The notes under the pieces: generated by a model | What the model saw: the letters and a program-made list of their open reading frames with translations, nothing else | What the model was told of the DNA's origin: nothing | Database searches by the model: none | Translations under genes and position numbers: made by a program | In this document: positions 1 through 10,914 of the stretch, in pieces | How positions within the stretch are numbered: the first letter of the stretch is position 1 | Layout: each line of letters begins with the position of its first letter | Source: Oscillospiraceae bacterium | GTDB lineage: Bacteria; Bacillota; Clostridia; Oscillospirales; Oscillospiraceae | Assembly: GCA_902802045.1 (NCBI GenBank) | Contig: CADCKQ010000003.1 | Coordinates: 62,001-126,000, forward strand | Reading direction: 5' to 3' | DNA: 64,000 nucleotides

Positions 1-1363
1 ATCTGTTCCTGCCCGTTCTCACAGCCTCCGTCTTATCCGCGGAAGCGGAAGGCTCTCCGCTTTCCTGGGTGCTTTCGGCTATGTTGTTCTCTCCTTCCGG
101 AGATACTGTCTGGATCGGAGCGATGCTGGCTGTAGGAGATGGTGCCTGGGTCGGTGCAGGAGTCGCTGTCGGTCTCGGCGTCGGGGTCGGTCTTGCCGGT
201 GCTGCAGGGATCTGGACCGTTACAGTCTCTTTCTCTATTTTTACTTTTCTTTGATCAGTATAAGTCTGACCGTTCGCGTCTTTGGCCGTGGCTGTATAGA
301 TGATGCTGTCCCCGCTTCTAGCGGATGTAACTTTAGCATCTGCAGCGCCGGTCTCCCTGCATCTGACACAGGTGAAATACAGTGTAGCGGACTTGAAATC
401 GCTGCCCCAGCTCCAGATCAGCGAGCCCATCGCATTGCCCGAGTATGTATGCTTGCCGGCGATATATACCGAAACTTTTCCACTGTTGCCGGCTCCATCA
501 GTCGCTACGATGGTCCCGCTCGCGGACGCGGTGTACCTGCCGTTGGAGTCCGGTTTTATTTCCTTTCCGTTCAATGTCACGCTGCTGACGCCGGACATCT
601 CGTCATATACCGAGAACTGGGTCGCGGTGCAGTATGTGGCGCTGTTGCTTATACCGATTATCAAAGGAGCCGTGGTGTCTTTCTTTTCTTCCGGAACAGG
701 GGTGGGAGCCGGCGTCTCTGTCGGTGCAGGCATCTCTGTCGGGACAGGACTTGACGTGACTTCCGGCTCGACTGTATTGGTTATGACTATCCTTGTATCG
801 GAATAGGTCTTTCCTCCGTAGTCGAAATAAGCGGTATACGTGACTTTATTTGAGTTCTCATCCGGATTGGAGGCGACAGTTGCAGGGATATTCCCGACCC
901 TCTCTCCGCATACGGAGCAGGTCAGTTCCGCTGAAGCCGCAGTAAGATCGTCACTCCAACTCCACTGCACGGTATAGTCATGTTTTCCGAAAACAACAAC
1001 AGTCACTTCAGAAGACGGTGCTTCGCTTTCCTCACTCTCTTTCGGAGCAGAGGCTGTTATTCTTATCACCTGCGGGAAAGCTCCGTTTCCCTGATCCGCC
1101 AGTGTATACTCGCCTGTCTCTCCGTTCTTTGCCAGCTCAAGTCCTCTTCCTGACAGTATCTCATATGCGAAAACACTTTCCGAGCCGCTTAAAGCAAATG
1201 CAGGCAGACTGCAGTATGCTCTCCCGGTCTCAATGCCTGTAAAAACAGGTGCTTCGTATAAATGCTGCTCTGCGCCTTCTTCAGTATCCTGTGCAAACCC
1301 GGCCGGGATCATGCCGAGCATAATTACAAGCGCGAGCAATAATGGCAGTATGTGCCTTTTCAT
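1..1363 (-). CDS. Secreted Pro/Thr-rich surface protein (5' part, runs off the left edge)
   Basis: The frame is open from the ATG at 1363 to the window edge, about 454 codons. The start follows an AAAGGAG ribosome site. The N-terminus is a signal peptide (MKRH, a Leu-rich core, then AGFA-Q). Two copies of a repeat of about 65 residues are visible, near residues 130-195 and 290-360. Each has a W-x-W core, then FTCVRC or LTCSVCG, then a Thr/Tyr-rich strand ending in TY(S/T)D. Between and after them lie stretches of alternating Pro and Thr of the kind that span the Gram-positive wall. A sorting signal, if present, is outside the window. The function is unknown. The protein is inferred to be extracellular; the paired Cys could bind metal or form a disulfide. 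Confidence 0.8.
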   Translation of the reverse strand, partial: MKRHILPLLLALVIMLGMIPAGFAQDTEEGAEQHLYEAPVFTGIETGRAYCSLPAFALSGSESVFAYEILSGRGLELAKNGETGEYTLADQGNGAFPQVIRITASAPKESEESEAPSSEVTVVVFGKHDYTVQWSWSDDLTAASAELTCSVCGERVGNIPATVASNPDENSNKVTYTAYFDYGGKTYSDTRIVITNTVEPEVTSSPVPTEMPAPTETPAPTPVPEEKKDTTAPLIIGISNSATYCTATQFSVYDEMSGVSSVTLNGKEIKPDSNGRYTASASGTIVATDGAGNSGKVSVYIAGKHTYSGNAMGSLIWSWGSDFKSATLYFTCVRCRETGAADAKVTSARSGDSIIYTATAKDANGQTYTDQRKVKIEKETVTVQIPAAPARPTPTPRPTATPAPTQAPSPTASIAPIQTVSPEGENNIAESTQESGEPSASADKTEAVRTGRNR

Positions 1364-1412
1364 CCGGTTTTCTCCTTTCTTCATCCGCCGTTGCGGAGCC
1401 TCAATCGGGTGT

Positions 1413-1441
1413 ATTTTACCATTATTGCAGTTGTTCCTCAA
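1413..1441 (-). promoter_or_regulatory. Sigma-A promoter for the surface-protein gene
   Basis: On the minus strand a TTGAGG -35 box (1436-1441) and a TAAAAT -10 box (1413-1418) are 17 bp apart, about 50 bp upstream of the start at 1363. Confidence 0.6.
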
Positions 1442-1514
1442 GCGATTACGGCCCGATTGCGATTAATTGACAGTTTGTTCAAAAATGACAGCGCTTATAC
1501 CCTTGTATATTAAG

Positions 1515-1541
1515 TTGTTTTTTGGACCCATAAGTGATAAT
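1515..1541 (+). promoter_or_regulatory. Possible promoter of the ATP synthase operon
   Basis: TTGTTT (1515-1520) and GATAAT (1536-1541) lie 15 bp apart, about 40 bp before the first operon gene. The spacer is short and the match weak. TTGACA motifs at 1467 and 1543 have no -10 box at the right distance. The rest of 1364-1578 shows nothing else that I can name. Confidence 0.25.
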
Positions 1542-1578
1542 ATTGACAAAAAGATTATTGATATTTCGGCGGTTAGTT

Positions 1579-1932
1579 ATGGCAGTTTTAATTTTCGGCG
1601 CGATTGGTTTTACAGTCGGAGCTCTGATATCTCTCGTCATAGCGATGGCAAGCTCCAATGTAATGAAGACAACTAAAAACGCGAACATTCTGATGGCGGT
1701 CTCCTCGGTCAGGACTTTTTTGAGCGCCGCCGTCCTGATCGCCCTTTATTTTGCCGGAAGAAATCTTGTCTCCGGACGCTATGCCCTGCTGATCGGCGGG
1801 GCTCTGGGGCTCACCCTCGTCAGCATATTTACGGCATTTAACGCCTCAAAACAGCTAAAGGAAGCCTCTGACAGGGACAGGAAAGAAAAAACGGAATCCG
1901 AAGGAAATGAGGAGGATGCCGATGGAATCTGA
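1579..1932 (+). CDS. AtpI-like small membrane protein, first gene of the ATP synthase operon
   Basis: This encodes 117 residues, with a glycine-rich N-terminal helix and further hydrophobic helices (about residues 3-25, 40-58, 65-85), then a charged tail rich in Lys and Glu. AtpI-type proteins precede atpB in many operons and help c-ring assembly or Mg/ion supply. The assignment here rests on position, size and topology, because the sequence is not strongly diagnostic. I chose ATG 1579. The frame continues upstream to a GTG at 1534, which has no ribosome site. The 3' end overlaps atpB by 11 bp, so translation is probably coupled. Confidence 0.55.
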   Translation: MAVLIFGAIGFTVGALISLVIAMASSNVMKTTKNANILMAVSSVRTFLSAAVLIALYFAGRNLVSGRYALLIGGALGLTLVSIFTAFNASKQLKEASDRDRKEKTESEGNEEDADGI

Positions 1933-2593
1933 AGTTCTGTTCACAGTATTCGGCCTCGAAGTAACCCCTGAGGTCACGACCCAGTGGGGAATAATAATAA
2001 TTCTCGCAATAATTTCCTTTTTTGCGACCCGCAACATCAAAGAGGTGCCCACAGGCTTCCAGAATGTCATAGAGACAGGACTCGGCATGATCGAGAACAC
2101 AGTCTCCTCCGTTCTGGGCAAAGAGCGGACCAGAAGATTTTTCCCGTTTTTCGGAACACTCTTTATTTTCATAATCTTCTCAAACCTCTCGGGCATCCTG
2201 CCCGGCGCCGGTACAATCAGGGGCTTCAAAGCCCCGACCTCCAGTCTTTCGGTAACAGCCGGGCTGGCAGTCTGCGAGTGTATCGCAGTGCAGTATATGG
2301 GTTTCAGGACCTGCGGCATAAAGGGGCATCTGAGGCATTTCATTTCACCTGTTGTTGTTATGCTCCCCTTCCTGCTCATAGATGAGATCGTAAGGCCCGT
2401 ATCCCTGGCGCTCCGTCTTTACGGCAATATTTACGGAGAAGAGTCGGTCACCGAACAGATTTACGAACTTCTCCCCATAGGAGCTCCGCTGATCATGATG
2501 ATCCTGAGCCTTCTTTTCTGCACGCTTCAGGCGATCATCTTCACGACTCTGACAGCTATCTATACCGACGAGGCAACGGCTCTCGAAGAATAA
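1922..2593 (+). CDS. atpB: ATP synthase Fo subunit a
   Basis: This is the membrane stator that forms the two proton half-channels against the c-ring. It has 223 residues. Helices run along the whole length, and the signature near residues 160-175 reads RPVSLALRLYGN, carrying the essential Arg of the a/c interface, followed by IYGEE. Starting at ATG 1922 leaves the GAGGAGG ribosome site (1909-1915) 6 bp upstream; the in-frame ATGs at 1907 and 1916 overlap or abut that site. The start sits inside the end of the AtpI-like gene. Confidence 0.93.
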   Translation: MESEVLFTVFGLEVTPEVTTQWGIIIILAIISFFATRNIKEVPTGFQNVIETGLGMIENTVSSVLGKERTRRFFPFFGTLFIFIIFSNLSGILPGAGTIRGFKAPTSSLSVTAGLAVCECIAVQYMGFRTCGIKGHLRHFISPVVVMLPFLLIDEIVRPVSLALRLYGNIYGEESVTEQIYELLPIGAPLIMMILSLLFCTLQAIIFTTLTAIYTDEATALEE

Positions 2594-2626
2594 TTCCAAA
2601 AAAAATATCCAAAGGAGATTAATAAT

Positions 2627-2857
2627 ATGGCAACAGAAGCAATAATTGCGATAGCAGCTGCGCTTTGCATAGCTTGCTCGACTATCTTTCCCGGTCTCTC
2701 ACAGGGGAAAACTGCAACGGCAGCTATGGAAAGCATCGCACGCCAGCCCGAAGCAGCAGGCGACATCCGTTCTGCACTTATAGTTTCCATGGCCCTTATG
2801 GAAGCTTTGACGATCTACGGCCTGCTCGTGGCTCTGATGCTTATAGGTAAGATCTGA
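2627..2857 (+). CDS. atpE: ATP synthase Fo subunit c
   Basis: A 76-residue two-helix rotor subunit with a clear AAAGGAG ribosome site. The polar loop is ARQPEA. Helix 2 carries [13 protein letters not shown], the same ion-site pattern as cyanobacterial and chloroplast c subunits; with the Gln of LSQG in helix 1 it predicts proton coupling. The Na+-type Ser/Thr after the carboxylate is replaced by Ala. Helix 1 is unusual: the glycine-rich packing motif is largely replaced by small non-glycine residues in the stretch [11 protein letters not shown], and GPGVGQG is FPGLSQG. This could change ring size. Confidence 0.93.
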   Translation: MATEAIIAIAAALCIACSTIFPGLSQGKTATAAMESIARQPEAAGDIRSALIVSMALMEALTIYGLLVALMLIGKI

Positions 2858-2865
2858 TCTGAAAC

Positions 2866-3300
2866 ATGAGCCTGAACATATCGGTCGTTATCTGGACCGT
2901 TATAGATTTTTGCCTGCTCATGCTCATTCTTGACAAGCTTCTTTTCAAACCCCTTCTGACAAAAATGCATACCCGGGATGACAGGATCGAAGAAGGAGAA
3001 AAGAAGCTTATTGAGACGGAGGCCGAAAAAAACCGGATCCTGAACGAGATGAAGGCCGGCTCTGACGAAGTCACCGCCGCAATAATAAAAAGCTCCGGAG
3101 AAAAAAACCGCATTGTTGAAGATGAAAGCTACCGGAAGATCAGAGAGGCCTCCAGGAAGGCCGACGAAACTCTCTCCGAGGCTGCAGCGGCATGTGAGAA
3201 ACAGCGCGCCGTTTATGAAAGCGAGCTCTTGAAGCATATGCCTGAATACACTTCAGTCCTTTCCGATGTCCTTACGGACAGCGGATCCGGAAAAGAATGA
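2866..3300 (+). CDS. atpF: ATP synthase Fo subunit b (first b-type stalk)
   Basis: This has 144 residues: one N-terminal membrane helix (about residues 7-29), then a long highly charged coiled coil rich in Glu, Lys and Ala. This is the normal b-subunit layout of the peripheral stalk. It starts 8 bp after atpE and ends 7 bp before the fused gene. The next gene brings a second b-type stalk of its own. One copy of each would give a b/b' heterodimer, as in mycobacteria and phototrophs. Confidence 0.88.
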   Translation: MSLNISVVIWTVIDFCLLMLILDKLLFKPLLTKMHTRDDRIEEGEKKLIETEAEKNRILNEMKAGSDEVTAAIIKSSGEKNRIVEDESYRKIREASRKADETLSEAAAACEKQRAVYESELLKHMPEYTSVLSDVLTDSGSGKE

Positions 3301-3307
3301 GGCGGAT

Positions 3308-5556
3308 ATGCAGGTATTGTATTCTGTAATCAATTTCATACTGCTTGTCGCCATTATCTGGATCTTCGGGAAAAAAGCAATTATGGGAATCTTCAGCTCC
3401 CGAAGAGAAAAGATAGAAAGCGGTCTTGCCGTTGCAGAAAGTGCCGGCCGCATCGAGGAAGAAAAACGCGCCGCCATCGAAGAGGCTGCGCGGAATCTCA
3501 GCGCGTCAGAAACCGAGACTGCCAAACGTCTGGAGCAGGCCGCTTCGAAATATGCAAAAACTCTGAATGAGCAGGCTGACAAAGAGATCTCTGTCATTAA
3601 TGCGGATCTCGAGGAATCGCTGAAAAGCATGAAGTTCGATATGCTTCATGAGGCGCGCGCAAATGTTGTCCATAAAGTGGCAGACGAGTGCAGGGAGCTG
3701 TTCTCAAAAGAGCCTTATCTTTCGCAGTTCCGTAAAGACGAACCAGCCATCGCTGACAGGATCCTTAAAAAAGTCTCTCTCACTCCCGGAGACAAGGTCT
3801 ACATACGCAGCAAGGGGCTTTTGTATGTTACGCTTACATCCGCATTTGAACTTGATCCTGCCGTTACGGAGAAGATCAGGTCTCACATGGAAAAGCTTGT
3901 CGCTGCTGAGTGGAGCACGATATCTTTCTGGGTCAAAACAGATGAAAAGTGTATAGGCGGACTCAAACTCAGGGTCGGCGACACCGTTTACGACGGCACC
4001 ATAGACAACATTCTCTGGACCCTTCTTACCAGGCTTAAAAGAAGCCACATGAATAAGCCGGATATGTCGGCAGATGAGATAAAGAAAGGTATCATCTCCG
4101 GCCTGAAGGGGCTTTCACGTGAAATTGACATATACCAGCTGGGACGTGTCCTGAGTGTTTCCGACGGTATTTGCTGGCTCGACGGACTTACAGATTCGAT
4201 GTACGGCGAACTGGTCGAATTCGACAACGGAGAGAGAGGAATGCTCCTTTCCATCGAACCTTCGAGGATTGCCTGCGTGGTCTTCGGAAAATATGAAAAC
4301 ATAAGGGAGCTCTCATCCGTCAGAAGACTGGGAATGATGGCAGATGTCCCTGTTGGTGACGAACTCCTCGGGAGGATCGTGGATCCTCTCGGCAAACCGA
4401 TAGACGGCAAGGGCGGCATACATGCCAAATCCTATATGCCTATTGAAAATCCTGCGCCTGCCATACTGGACAGACAGGCTGTCAACTCCCCGCTCCAGAC
4501 CGGCATCAAGGCTATAGATGCTCTTGTGCCTATTGGAAAAGGCCAGAGAGAGCTTATTATCGGCGACCGCCAAACAGGCAAGACGGCCATTGCTGTTGAC
4601 ACCATCCTGAACCAGCGGGGAAAGAACGTAATCTGTATTTATGTTGCCATCGGGCAGAAAGAGACCGGTATTGCTTCAATTGCAAGTATTTTGAAAAAAA
4701 ATGGAGCTCTTGATTATACAATAATCGTCTGTGCAGACGCCTATCAGAGTGCTCCCATGAGATACATAGCCCCATATGCAGGCACCACCATGGGTGAATA
4801 TTTCATGAACCGGGGCAAAGATGTACTTATAATCTACGACGATCTTTCCAAGCACGCAGTATCATATCGCGAGATATCCCTGCTTCTGCACCGGCCCTCC
4901 GGCAGAGAAGCTTTCCCCGGAGATGTCTTCTATCTGCATTCGAGACTTCTGGAGAGAAGCGCCCACTTAAGTGAGGAAAAGGGAGGCGGGTCTCTGACAG
5001 CCCTTCCTATAGTCGAGACCCAGGCAGGAGATATCTCGGCATATATCCCGACCAACGTGATATCAATCACAGACGGACAGATATTCCTGGAGTCCGAGCT
5101 GTTTCATGAGGGTCAGAGGCCGGCTGTAAATGTAGGACTCTCTGTTTCCCGTGTCGGAGGCTCTGCCCAGATTCCTGCCATGAAGCAAATGGCGGGAGGG
5201 CTCCGTATCTCTCTGGCTCAGTACAGGGAACTTGCCTCCTTTGCCCAATTCGGAGCTGATCTGGATCAGGCTACGCAGGCCTCACTCGATCGCGGGGAAC
5301 GAATGACAATAGCTCTGCGCCAGGATCAGTACGAGCCTCTCGATGCGGAGCTGCAAGTGCTCATAATTTATGCTTTCAGCGAAGGATTTGCAGATGATGT
5401 CGCTCCGGAAAAGATCCCTGAATTTGAGGATGCTTTAATTAAACATTTCAAATCCGCTCATCCCAATCTGATAGCGGTTCTCACAAAAGGGAAAATAACA
5501 CCCAAAACCAAAGAGCGCTTGAATGAGGCACTGAAGCTTTTTAAGGGGTCCTCAGA

Positions 5557-5560
<4 letters not shown>
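3308..5560 (+). CDS. atpA: Fused ATP synthase b-type stalk, delta C-terminal domain and alpha subunit
   Basis: One uninterrupted frame of 750 residues. Residues 1-24 are a membrane helix, and about 30-125 a charged coiled coil like subunit b. About 170-240 match the C-terminal domain of delta ([15 protein letters not shown]). Residues 248-750 are a full-length alpha subunit with P-loop GDRQTGKT at 419-426 and the arginine-finger region [10 protein letters not shown] (Arg near 615). The six-helix N-terminal domain of delta, which normally grips the alpha N-terminus, is not recognisable. I chose ATG 3308, which has GAGG upstream; an in-frame ATG at 3266 lies inside atpF. An internal start for alpha alone at ATG 4049 is possible but has only a poor ribosome site. 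No other delta or alpha gene exists in the operon. Mycobacteria have a b-delta fusion; adding alpha goes further. Confidence 0.9.
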
Positions 5561-7802
<2,242 letters not shown>

Positions 7803-7803
7803 T

Positions 7804-8055
7804 ATGGACGACAGGCTTCTGGAACTCAAAGTAGTGACTCCCTCAGGCACCAGATTATCCGAGAGGACTGAGTACATAGAGATGCCTCTCGAGGATGGAC
7901 TGATAGGCATAAAATACAATCATGCTCCGATGCTGGCCAGAGTTGCCGGGGGAACATTAAAATACCGCGTTGGAAAACAGATGAATGAATTCACGCTGTC
8001 TCCGGGCCTCGCAGAGGTAAGGGACAACACGGTAACGATACTTATAAGCAAATAA
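7804..8055 (+). CDS. atpC: ATP synthase F1 subunit epsilon, short form without the C-terminal helices
   Basis: This has 83 residues and starts directly after the atpD stop. The beta-sandwich is complete (LKVVTPSG at the start, HAPML in the middle, SPGLAEVRDNTVTIL at the end). The usual epsilon has about 130-140 residues; here the two C-terminal helices are absent. Those helices are the part that inserts into the head and blocks ATP hydrolysis. The stop is followed by a terminator, so this looks like the true end of the operon and not a frameshift. Confidence 0.9.
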   Translation: MDDRLLELKVVTPSGTRLSERTEYIEMPLEDGLIGIKYNHAPMLARVAGGTLKYRVGKQMNEFTLSPGLAEVRDNTVTILISK

Positions 8056-8078
8056 AAAGAATGCTGACAATTAATAAT

Positions 8079-8119
8079 AGAGGCTGTAACAAAAGCAATT
8101 TTTGTACAGTCTCTTTTTG
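8079..8119 (+). terminator. Rho-independent terminator of the ATP synthase operon
   Basis: A 10-bp stem (AGAGGCTGTA at 8079-8088 with TACAGTCTCT at 8105-8114, one G-T pair) is followed by a T run, 24 bp after the atpC stop. Confidence 0.75.
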
Positions 8120-8189
8120 TTCCTGAAGCTGCTGTAAGTTTCAAAGCATTTTCAGTTTCATTTTGTATTGGACCAGATCCCGTATGCTG

Positions 8190-8218
8190 TTGACTTTGAC
8201 AATAATAAATCGTAGAAT
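8190..8218 (+). promoter_or_regulatory. Sigma-A promoter for the acyltransferase/ligase pair
   Basis: TTGACT (8190-8195) and TAGAAT (8213-8218) are 17 bp apart, 36 bp before the start at 8255. Confidence 0.65.
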
Positions 8219-8254
8219 AAACCGTTAAAATTTTTTAAGTTTTTTGGAGAAAAC

Positions 8255-9127
8255 ATGAGCAGAAAACGAGAACATTTTGGAGACAGGCCGGACGGGGTTT
8301 TGCTGAGAGATCTTGACTCTCTTCATTATATTACCGGCATCATATACCCCAACAGATGCGACAATGAAGCCTTCATATCCGAGACTATAGATCTTACGAA
8401 TATCAATAAGTTCCTGGAAAAGAAGAACGCGGAGGATCCGGTATACAAATACAATCTCTTCCAGATAATAGTCACCGCAGTACTCAAGACCATAACCCTG
8501 AGGCCAAAGATGAACCGCTTTATTGTCAATGGCAATTTTTATCAGCGCAAGGAAGTTTCGGCCTCGTTTGTAGTAAAAAAGGAGTTCGACGACAAAGGCG
8601 GAGAGGCGCTTGCCTTTATCCATTCCAAAGGAGACGACACTCTCGACAGCATTCATCAGAGCATTTACGATCAGATATCCTTCTGCAGATCGGATAGCGT
8701 CGATTCGTCCACCGAGAACATGGATATACTTAACAAGATACCGCGAGTGGTCTCAAAAACCGCAGTGAAATTCATAATGTTTCTCGATAAGCACGGAAGA
8801 GTACCGCATGATATGATCGCAACAGATCCCTATTATTCATCTGTCGTACTTTCCAATCTGGGTTCCATAAAGCTCAAGAGCGGATATCATCATCTGACCA
8901 ACTGGGGGACATGCTCGGTAATATGCCTTATCGGCGAAGTAAAAGAGACACCTGTATTTCGAAGCGACGGCTCTGTTGAAATGAAGCCGACCGTGGATCT
9001 GGGCATTACCCTGGACGAGCGGCTTGCCGACGGATATTATTATTCCAAGACCGTACGTCTTTTGAAACATCTTCTGGAAAATCCGGAGCTCCTTGAGCTG
9101 CCGTTAAATGAGGAGACAGAATACTGA
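8255..9127 (+). CDS. E2-type (CAT-fold) acyltransferase-like protein without a lipoyl domain
   Basis: 290 residues with a TTTGGAG ribosome site. The fold signals are those of the catalytic domain of 2-oxo acid dehydrogenase E2 enzymes: a start region DRPDGVLLRDLD, VVLSNLGSIK in the middle, and near the C-terminus DERLADGYYYSKT. In true E2 enzymes that last motif is DHRxxDG with a catalytic His; here the His position is Glu. No lipoyl or E3-binding domain is present. The stop overlaps the start of the next gene (TGATG), so it is made with the acyl-CoA ligase. A role in handling the ligase product is an inference. It may be a non-catalytic relative. Confidence 0.7.
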   Translation: MSRKREHFGDRPDGVLLRDLDSLHYITGIIYPNRCDNEAFISETIDLTNINKFLEKKNAEDPVYKYNLFQIIVTAVLKTITLRPKMNRFIVNGNFYQRKEVSASFVVKKEFDDKGGEALAFIHSKGDDTLDSIHQSIYDQISFCRSDSVDSSTENMDILNKIPRVVSKTAVKFIMFLDKHGRVPHDMIATDPYYSSVVLSNLGSIKLKSGYHHLTNWGTCSVICLIGEVKETPVFRSDGSVEMKPTVDLGITLDERLADGYYYSKTVRLLKHLLENPELLELPLNEETEY

Positions 9128-10854
9128 TGGAAAAACAGATCACAGCCAAAATGCCGTGGAAAGAGAACACTGGCGGTGTTCCTCTTGTTTTGGATTATTT
9201 TGAGGGATCCATGTACGAAAAAGTGGCCGGAATTGCGAAAAAGTATCCCGGCTATACCGCCTTTGATTTTCAGGGCAGATCCACTTCGTACGGTGAGATG
9301 CTCGCAAATATAAACAGATGCGCAAAAGCACTCAGAGCCATCGGTATACGGGAAAATGACAAAGTCACTATCATCATGCCCAACTGTCCGCAGGCTATTT
9401 ATATGTTCTACGCTTTGAATGCAGTCGGTGCCATAGCAAATATGGTACACCCTCTGTCTGCCGAAAAGGAAATCGAATTCTATATTGAAAAATCACACTC
9501 TGTCGCTGCAATTACGCTCGATCAGTTTTATTACAAGCTTGAAAAGGTAAGAAAGAATGTAAAGCTCAATACGCTGATCATCGCCTCTATCCGCGACGAG
9601 CTCCCAGCACTTACGAAAGCAGGCTATGATCTTACTCTTGGAAGGAAGATAAAAAAGCTCCCGGAAAATGCCCCAGTCCTGATGTGGAAAGAATTCCTCA
9701 AACTGAGCTCTGTGTCCGAGCCCGATTTCACGGTCAGAAGAGAGAGCGATGATCCGGCTGTCATACTGTATTCAGGCGGAACGACCGGAAAGAACAAGGG
9801 CATAGTCCTTACGAATAAGAACTTTAACGCCCTCAGCCAGCAGATAACCGCAACAAACCCCATGTTTCTGCCGGGTGACAAGATGCTCGCGGCAATGCCG
9901 ATATTTCACGGTTTCGGGCTCGGAGTCTGTATCCACTCCATGCTCGCAAACGGGGGAAGATGTCTGCTGCTCCCTAAGGTCAATCCCAAGGAATACGCTA
10001 AAATGCTCACCAAGTACAAATGCAACTTCATAGCAGGTGTACCGACCCTTTACGAAAAAATGATCTCCAATCCGGAGATGGAAGGCAAGGATCTGAGCTG
10101 TCTCAAGGGTGTTTTCTCCGGCGGGGATTCCCTTTCCATAGAGCTCAAGAAGAAATTCGACACATTTCTCGCTGCGCACGGGGCTGTTGTCCAGGTCCGC
10201 GAGGGCTACGGCACAACAGAAACAGTAACAGCCTGCTGTCTCACCCCGATCCACAAGTCCAAAGAGGGCAGCATTGGGGTTCCGTTCCCGGATACTTATA
10301 TCAAGATAGTCAGACCCGGTACGGATGAAGAGCTTCCTTACGGAGAGGAGGGTGAGATCCTTCTCGCAGGACCTACCGTCATGAAGGAGTATCTCGATGA
10401 GCCTGAAGAAACTGCCAATACTCTCAGAACTCATTCCGACGGGCTTACATGGGTATATACGGGCGATCTCGGGACCATGGATGAAGAAGGCTTTGTTTAT
10501 TTCAAGGGCAGGGCAAAAAGGATGATCATCTCTTCGGGTTTCAATGTATATCCCGCCCAGGTCGAAAACATTCTCGATTCCCATGAAAAAGTCCAGATGA
10601 GCTGCGTTATAGGCATTCCCGACCCGGTTGCCATACAGGTGGTAAAGGCCTTTGTCATGCTCAAGCCTGGAGTCGTCGAAAGCGACGATGTCAAGACTGA
10701 ACTTATCGAGTACTGCAAAAAACACGTATTCAGGTACGCTGTTCCGAGAGAAGTGGAATTCAGAGACGAGCTTCCGAAGACTCTGGTCGGAAAAGTCGCA
10801 TACAGAGCTCTTGAGGAAGAGGAAGCTGCAAAACGCGCTAAAGCCGAAAGCTGA
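9127..10854 (+). CDS. AMP-forming acyl-CoA synthetase
   Basis: 575 residues. It has the adenylate-forming core: nucleotide loop YSGGTTGKNKG near residue 215, GYGTTE near 360, YTGDLG near 440, a hinge region FKGRAKRMIISSGFNV, and a C-terminal Lys in LPKTLVGK. The family makes acyl-AMP from a carboxylic acid and then the CoA thioester; length and overall pattern fit a medium- or long-chain fatty acyl-CoA ligase. It is coupled to the E2-like gene before it and followed by a strong terminator, so the two form a two-gene operon. The real substrate cannot be read from sequence. Confidence 0.85.
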   Translation: MEKQITAKMPWKENTGGVPLVLDYFEGSMYEKVAGIAKKYPGYTAFDFQGRSTSYGEMLANINRCAKALRAIGIRENDKVTIIMPNCPQAIYMFYALNAVGAIANMVHPLSAEKEIEFYIEKSHSVAAITLDQFYYKLEKVRKNVKLNTLIIASIRDELPALTKAGYDLTLGRKIKKLPENAPVLMWKEFLKLSSVSEPDFTVRRESDDPAVILYSGGTTGKNKGIVLTNKNFNALSQQITATNPMFLPGDKMLAAMPIFHGFGLGVCIHSMLANGGRCLLLPKVNPKEYAKMLTKYKCNFIAGVPTLYEKMISNPEMEGKDLSCLKGVFSGGDSLSIELKKKFDTFLAAHGAVVQVREGYGTTETVTACCLTPIHKSKEGSIGVPFPDTYIKIVRPGTDEELPYGEEGEILLAGPTVMKEYLDEPEETANTLRTHSDGLTWVYTGDLGTMDEEGFVYFKGRAKRMIISSGFNVYPAQVENILDSHEKVQMSCVIGIPDPVAIQVVKAFVMLKPGVVESDDVKTELIEYCKKHVFRYAVPREVEFRDELPKTLVGKVAYRALEEEEAAKRAKAES

Positions 10855-10867
10855 GTAAACAATAAAG

Positions 10868-10906
10868 AATAACCGGATGTCAAGACATCCGGTTATTTGA
10901 TTTTTT
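10868..10906. terminator. Bidirectional terminator between convergent genes
   Basis: A 14-bp perfect inverted repeat (AATAACCGGATGTC and its complement) is followed by a T-rich run on the plus strand. It lies between the ligase stop and the stop of the minus-strand SPFH gene, so it probably serves both. Confidence 0.8.
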
Positions 10907-10914
10907 GGAGAATC

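Noticed and set aside
1534..1578. GTG start at 1534 for the AtpI-like protein
   Set aside because: No ribosome site, and the extra residues are basic and unlike the family's start. ATG 1579 is preferred, although its own ribosome site is also weak.
2627..2857. Na+-translocating ATP synthase
   Set aside because: The Ser/Thr next to the carboxylate that helps bind Na+ is Ala, and the motif equals the proton type of chloroplasts and cyanobacteria.
9772..10725. Long minus-strand open frame of 317 codons
   Set aside because: It is antisense to the acyl-CoA synthetase, whose motifs are complete, and has no ribosome site or family pattern.
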